DNA of 6,214 nucleotides from Thermoleophilaceae bacterium (lineage in GTDB: Bacteria > Actinomycetota > Thermoleophilia > Solirubrobacterales > Thermoleophilaceae), in assembly GCA_013696425.1 (NCBI GenBank), contig JACCYP010000101.1:1-6214 (forward strand), read 5' to 3'. Below the pieces are notes generated by a model that was given only the letters and a program-made list of their open reading frames with translations, was not told where the DNA came from and made no database searches. This document shows positions 4,941 to 6,214 of the stretch, in pieces. The position numbers and the translations under genes are program-made. How positions within the stretch are numbered: position 1 is the stretch's first letter; each line of letters starts with the position of its first letter.

Positions 4941-5119
4941 TGCTCAGCCTCCGCGATGTGCTTGACCACGTCGCGGCGCGCGTGCGGTTCGGGGAGGATC
5001 TCGACGAGGCGTGCCGGCGGGTGATCGATGATGTGAACGCTGGGCGGATCGTGCCGAGCGGAGCGCCGCAAGATGAGACGGTGTTCTTCGTAGAGGAGCT
5101 GGACGATGATGGACTCTGA
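4922..5119 (+). CDS. Small acidic protein, 65 aa, unknown function
   Basis: The product MRDDSMMLSLRDVLDHVAAR, continuing FGEDLDEACRRVIDDVNAGR and ending DETVFFVEELDDDGL, is acidic and mostly helical, with a strongly acidic C-terminus. No family is recognised; the size and charge would suit a small regulator or inhibitor, but that is a guess. Upstream of the ATG at 4922 is a G-rich GGACGGGGG tract that can serve as a ribosome site, though its spacing is short; ATGs at 4937 and 4940 are alternatives without a visible site. Its 3' end contains the GAGGAG of the membrane protein gene, which it overlaps by 14 nt, so the two are probably co-translated. The frame is open further upstream but that part lies within the HTH gene's tail and is not coding-like. 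Confidence 0.62.
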   Translation: MRDDSMMLSLRDVLDHVAARVRFGEDLDEACRRVIDDVNAGRIVPSGAPQDETVFFVEELDDDGL

Positions 5120-5489
5120 GCGGCGGGCAATGATCGAAGACGAGGAGCGCGTCCGTCACGAAGCGCGGACGACGCTCGACCGGGCTGCGCGGAAGAAGAC
5201 GCGCGAGCGGTGGGGCTTCTCGCTGTTGGCGGCCGGTGCGCTCGTCGGTGTCCTGTGTCTCGTGCTGTATTCCAGCGGCAAGCGCGACGGTCTGGAGGTC
5301 GCGGGGGAGCGAGCCGCGCTTTCCCTTCAATGCCTTCTAGACGACGGCACCGGGCCGAGCTGCGACGCCGAGGTAGACGACGGGACGCAGCCGGGGTTCC
5401 TGATCGCCGCGATAGGCGGCGGCGCGGTTGTCCTGATAGGGATGGGCCTGCTGATGTCGGCGGGACAATCTAGGCGGTCGCCCGGGTGA
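5106..5489 (+). CDS. Two-span membrane protein, candidate immunity or exclusion factor, 127 aa
   Basis: A charged N-terminus of 35 residues (RVRHEART, RAARKKTRERWG) precedes transmembrane segment 1 (about 36-56). A 40-residue loop follows that is acidic and contains two cysteines (C76, C86), then transmembrane segment 2 (about 97-118) and a short basic end (SRRSPG). By the positive-inside rule both termini are cytoplasmic and the loop is outside, where the cysteines could form a disulfide. GAGGAG lies 7 nt before the first of two adjacent ATGs. It is the last gene of the plus cassette downstream of the HTH regulator. In temperate phages this place often carries a membrane superinfection-exclusion protein; a holin is the alternative, though holins usually sit by lysis genes. 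No homologue is recognised. Its 3' end overlaps the convergent structural gene by 20 nt, with no terminator visible. Confidence 0.7.
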   Translation: MMDSERRAMIEDEERVRHEARTTLDRAARKKTRERWGFSLLAAGALVGVLCLVLYSSGKRDGLEVAGERAALSLQCLLDDGTGPSCDAEVDDGTQPGFLIAAIGGGAVVLIGMGLLMSAGQSRRSPG

Positions 5490-5835
5490 CGTCCGGCTGT
5501 ACCGCCAGCGCCCCGTAGAGCGCGGTCTGTACCGCGCCGCCGGTCGGCTTCACCTGGAGGTCGTAGTGCAGGTTGACGGGCGCGCCGGGCAGGGCGGCGG
5601 TGGCGGTGCCTGCGGCGGTGACGCGGATGACGCCGCCGCCGTCATCAACGATGCCGACGCCAAGGGTTAGCTGGAATACGGCGTTGGCGTCGGCATCGCG
5701 GAGCTGTCGCTTGGCCGTGAACCAGGCGTTGGTCAGCGCCGGCAGGGCGACGGCATCCTCGTCAACCAGGGTGAAGGTCCAGGTCTTCGAGTCTCCGCGC
5801 ATGATCGACAGGTCGAGATAGGTGGGCAGGGCCAT
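5470..5835 (-). CDS. Putative phage structural protein, BppU-N-like beta domain, 121 aa
   Basis: The protein starts MALPTYLDLSIMRGDSKTWT and continues through alternating strands: FTLVDEDAVALPALTNAWFT, AKRQLRDADANAVFQLTLG, GGGVIRVTAAGTA, VNLHYDLQVK and ALYGALAVQPDVTRATA. The order 'RGDSxTWTFT...', a middle G-rich turn, 'YDLQV' and a final 'VxxDVTRA' is the hallmark of a small beta-sandwich found in phage baseplate/tail (BppU N-terminal-like) proteins, which join receptor-binding parts to the particle. At 121 aa it is that domain alone. The ATG overlaps the previous stop as TGATG and GAGGAG lies 5 nt upstream. Residues 42-79 are identical at DNA level to part of the upstream gene. It is oriented against the plus cassette, overlapping its last gene. 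The domain assignment is by pattern memory; the structural role is inferred. Confidence 0.72.
   Translation of the reverse strand: MALPTYLDLSIMRGDSKTWTFTLVDEDAVALPALTNAWFTAKRQLRDADANAVFQLTLGVGIVDDGGGVIRVTAAGTATAALPGAPVNLHYDLQVKPTGGAVQTALYGALAVQPDVTRATA
5598..5714. repeat. Exact 117-bp direct repeat, copy 1
   Basis: Every base from 5598 to 5714 recurs at 6098-6214, exactly 500 bp further on. The left border is sharp: 5597 (g) differs from 6097 (a), and 5595 (c) from 6095 (g). It lies inside the 121-aa structural gene and covers its residues 42-79. Confidence 0.95.
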
Positions 5836-6214
5836 CAGGTCTCCTCGGCGAGGGTTGCCAGGGCTAGCGTTTCGCTGGCCGCGGTGACGATGCGAGCCTC
5901 GGCGAGCGTGGAGGACAGGTTGGTCTCGCCAGCCAAGGTGCCGGCCATGGTGGTCTCGGCGAGCATGGTGGAGGCGATGAGCGTCTCGGCGGCGAGGGTA
6001 ATGGTGATGCGGTAGACGACGCTTGGCGGACTGGCCGGCAGCGCCTCGTCGACCTCGAGCGCGGTGGCGACACCGGCCAGCTTGACGCGGCCGAGGACGG
6101 TGGCGGTGCCTGCGGCGGTGACGCGGATGACGCCGCCGCCGTCATCAACGATGCCGACGCCAAGGGTTAGCTGGAATACGGCGTTGGCGTCGGCATCGCG
6201 GAGCTGTCGCTTGG
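5835..6214 (-). CDS. Phage structural protein with decapeptide repeats (N-terminus beyond the window)
   Basis: Reading the minus strand in the frame ending with the TGA at 5835-5837 gives 125 uninterrupted residues to the right edge, so the N-terminus is missing. The first 38 (KRQLRDADANAVFQLTLG and onward) equal residues 42-79 of the neighbouring gene. Then follow a different segment (LGRVKLAGVATALEVDEALP and a PSVVYRITI strand) and a C-terminal array of ten-residue units beginning TLAAETLIAS, TMLAETTMAG, TLAGETNLSS and TLAEARIVTA. Such short periodic repeats suggest a fibrous or beta-solenoid stem, as in tail fibres or neck appendages. The gene overlaps the next ATG as TGATG, and its final codons contain that gene's GAGGAG. 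It probably combines a BppU-like beta domain with a fibrous tail. A longer ORF at 5864-6163 lies in another minus frame and is a shadow. Confidence 0.7.
   Translation of the reverse strand, partial: KRQLRDADANAVFQLTLGVGIVDDGGGVIRVTAAGTATVLGRVKLAGVATALEVDEALPASPPSVVYRITITLAAETLIASTMLAETTMAGTLAGETNLSSTLAEARIVTAASETLALATLAEET
5838..5999 (-). repeat. Degenerate 30-nt repeat coding decapeptide units
   Basis: Minus-strand units at 5970-5999, 5940-5969, 5910-5939 and 5880-5909 encode decapeptides of the form T-L/M-A/L-x-E-T-x-x-x-S/G. Two shorter units (ASETLALA, TLAEET) follow to the stop codon. The DNA units have diverged, but the plus-strand motif ctcggcgag recurs. The period is about ten residues throughout. 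Confidence 0.7.
6098..6214. repeat. Exact 117-bp direct repeat, copy 2 (reaches the window end)
   Basis: Identical to 5598-5714 over all 117 bases up to the last base of the window, so the true repeat may be longer. It lies within the upstream structural gene and is read in the same codon frame of the repeat as copy 1, although the two genes are in different absolute frames. Confidence 0.95.

Noticed and set aside
5864..6163. Minus-strand 99-aa Ser/Pro/Ala-rich ORF at the right edge
   Set aside because: Low complexity and in a different frame from the uninterrupted reading that matches the neighbouring structural gene and ends in the TGATG overlap.
5598..6214. Direct repeats as possible attachment or terminal repeats
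   Set aside because: The block lies wholly within coding sequence of two related genes and is read in-frame in both, so a coding duplication explains it better; the window edge leaves some doubt.

Overview
This window looks like part of the genome of a temperate, high-GC bacteriophage or prophage, most likely of an actinobacterium. The pointers are strong G/C preference at third codon positions, GTG starts, promoters placed so that key transcripts would be leaderless, tightly overlapping small genes, and several families common in actinophages. No integrase, tRNA, rRNA, CRISPR array or insertion sequence is visible. The host assignment is an inference from style, not from a marker gene.

Left and centre (4312 down to 1, minus strand): one long operon of about eleven genes. 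It starts with an XRE-family helix-turn-helix regulator, then a ParB/DGQHR-fold protein, then a protein resembling the DUF3102-like/KorB-like helix-turn-helix group with a tandem EPVDA repeat. Six small proteins follow, including a CxCGW microprotein and a single-span membrane protein. The operon then has an SSB-like protein ending in GDDLPF and a PD-(D/E)XK (RecB/Cas4-like) nuclease that runs off the left edge. Nearly every junction is an ATGA, GTGA or TGATG overlap. This has the form of an early DNA-metabolism operon; replication genes probably continue to the left.

Switch (4313-4407): 95 bases between two divergent helix-turn-helix genes. The minus-strand promoter is strong (TTGACA, 17-nt spacer, TATCGT) and lies 7 nt from the ATG. 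A weaker plus-strand -10 (TAGGCT) also lies 7 nt from its GTG. A perfect 7-bp-arm inverted repeat and further ATGAC half-sites overlap these elements, as expected of a repressor/Cro-type switch.

Plus-strand cassette (4408-5489): an HTH protein with an Arg-rich tail, a possible 43-aa ORF, a 65-aa acidic protein and a 127-aa two-span membrane protein. This is a plausible lysogeny/immunity arm.

Right edge (6214 down to 5470, minus strand): two overlapping genes that look structural (tail or baseplate type). They share an exactly identical 117-bp block 500 bp apart, which reaches the end of the window. The upstream one ends in decapeptide repeats. The last gene overlaps the membrane-protein gene tail to tail.

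I found no clearly new defence or metabolic system. The points most worth following are the shared block in the structural genes, the paired ParB-like and HTH proteins, the leaderless divergent switch and the candidate immunity cassette.
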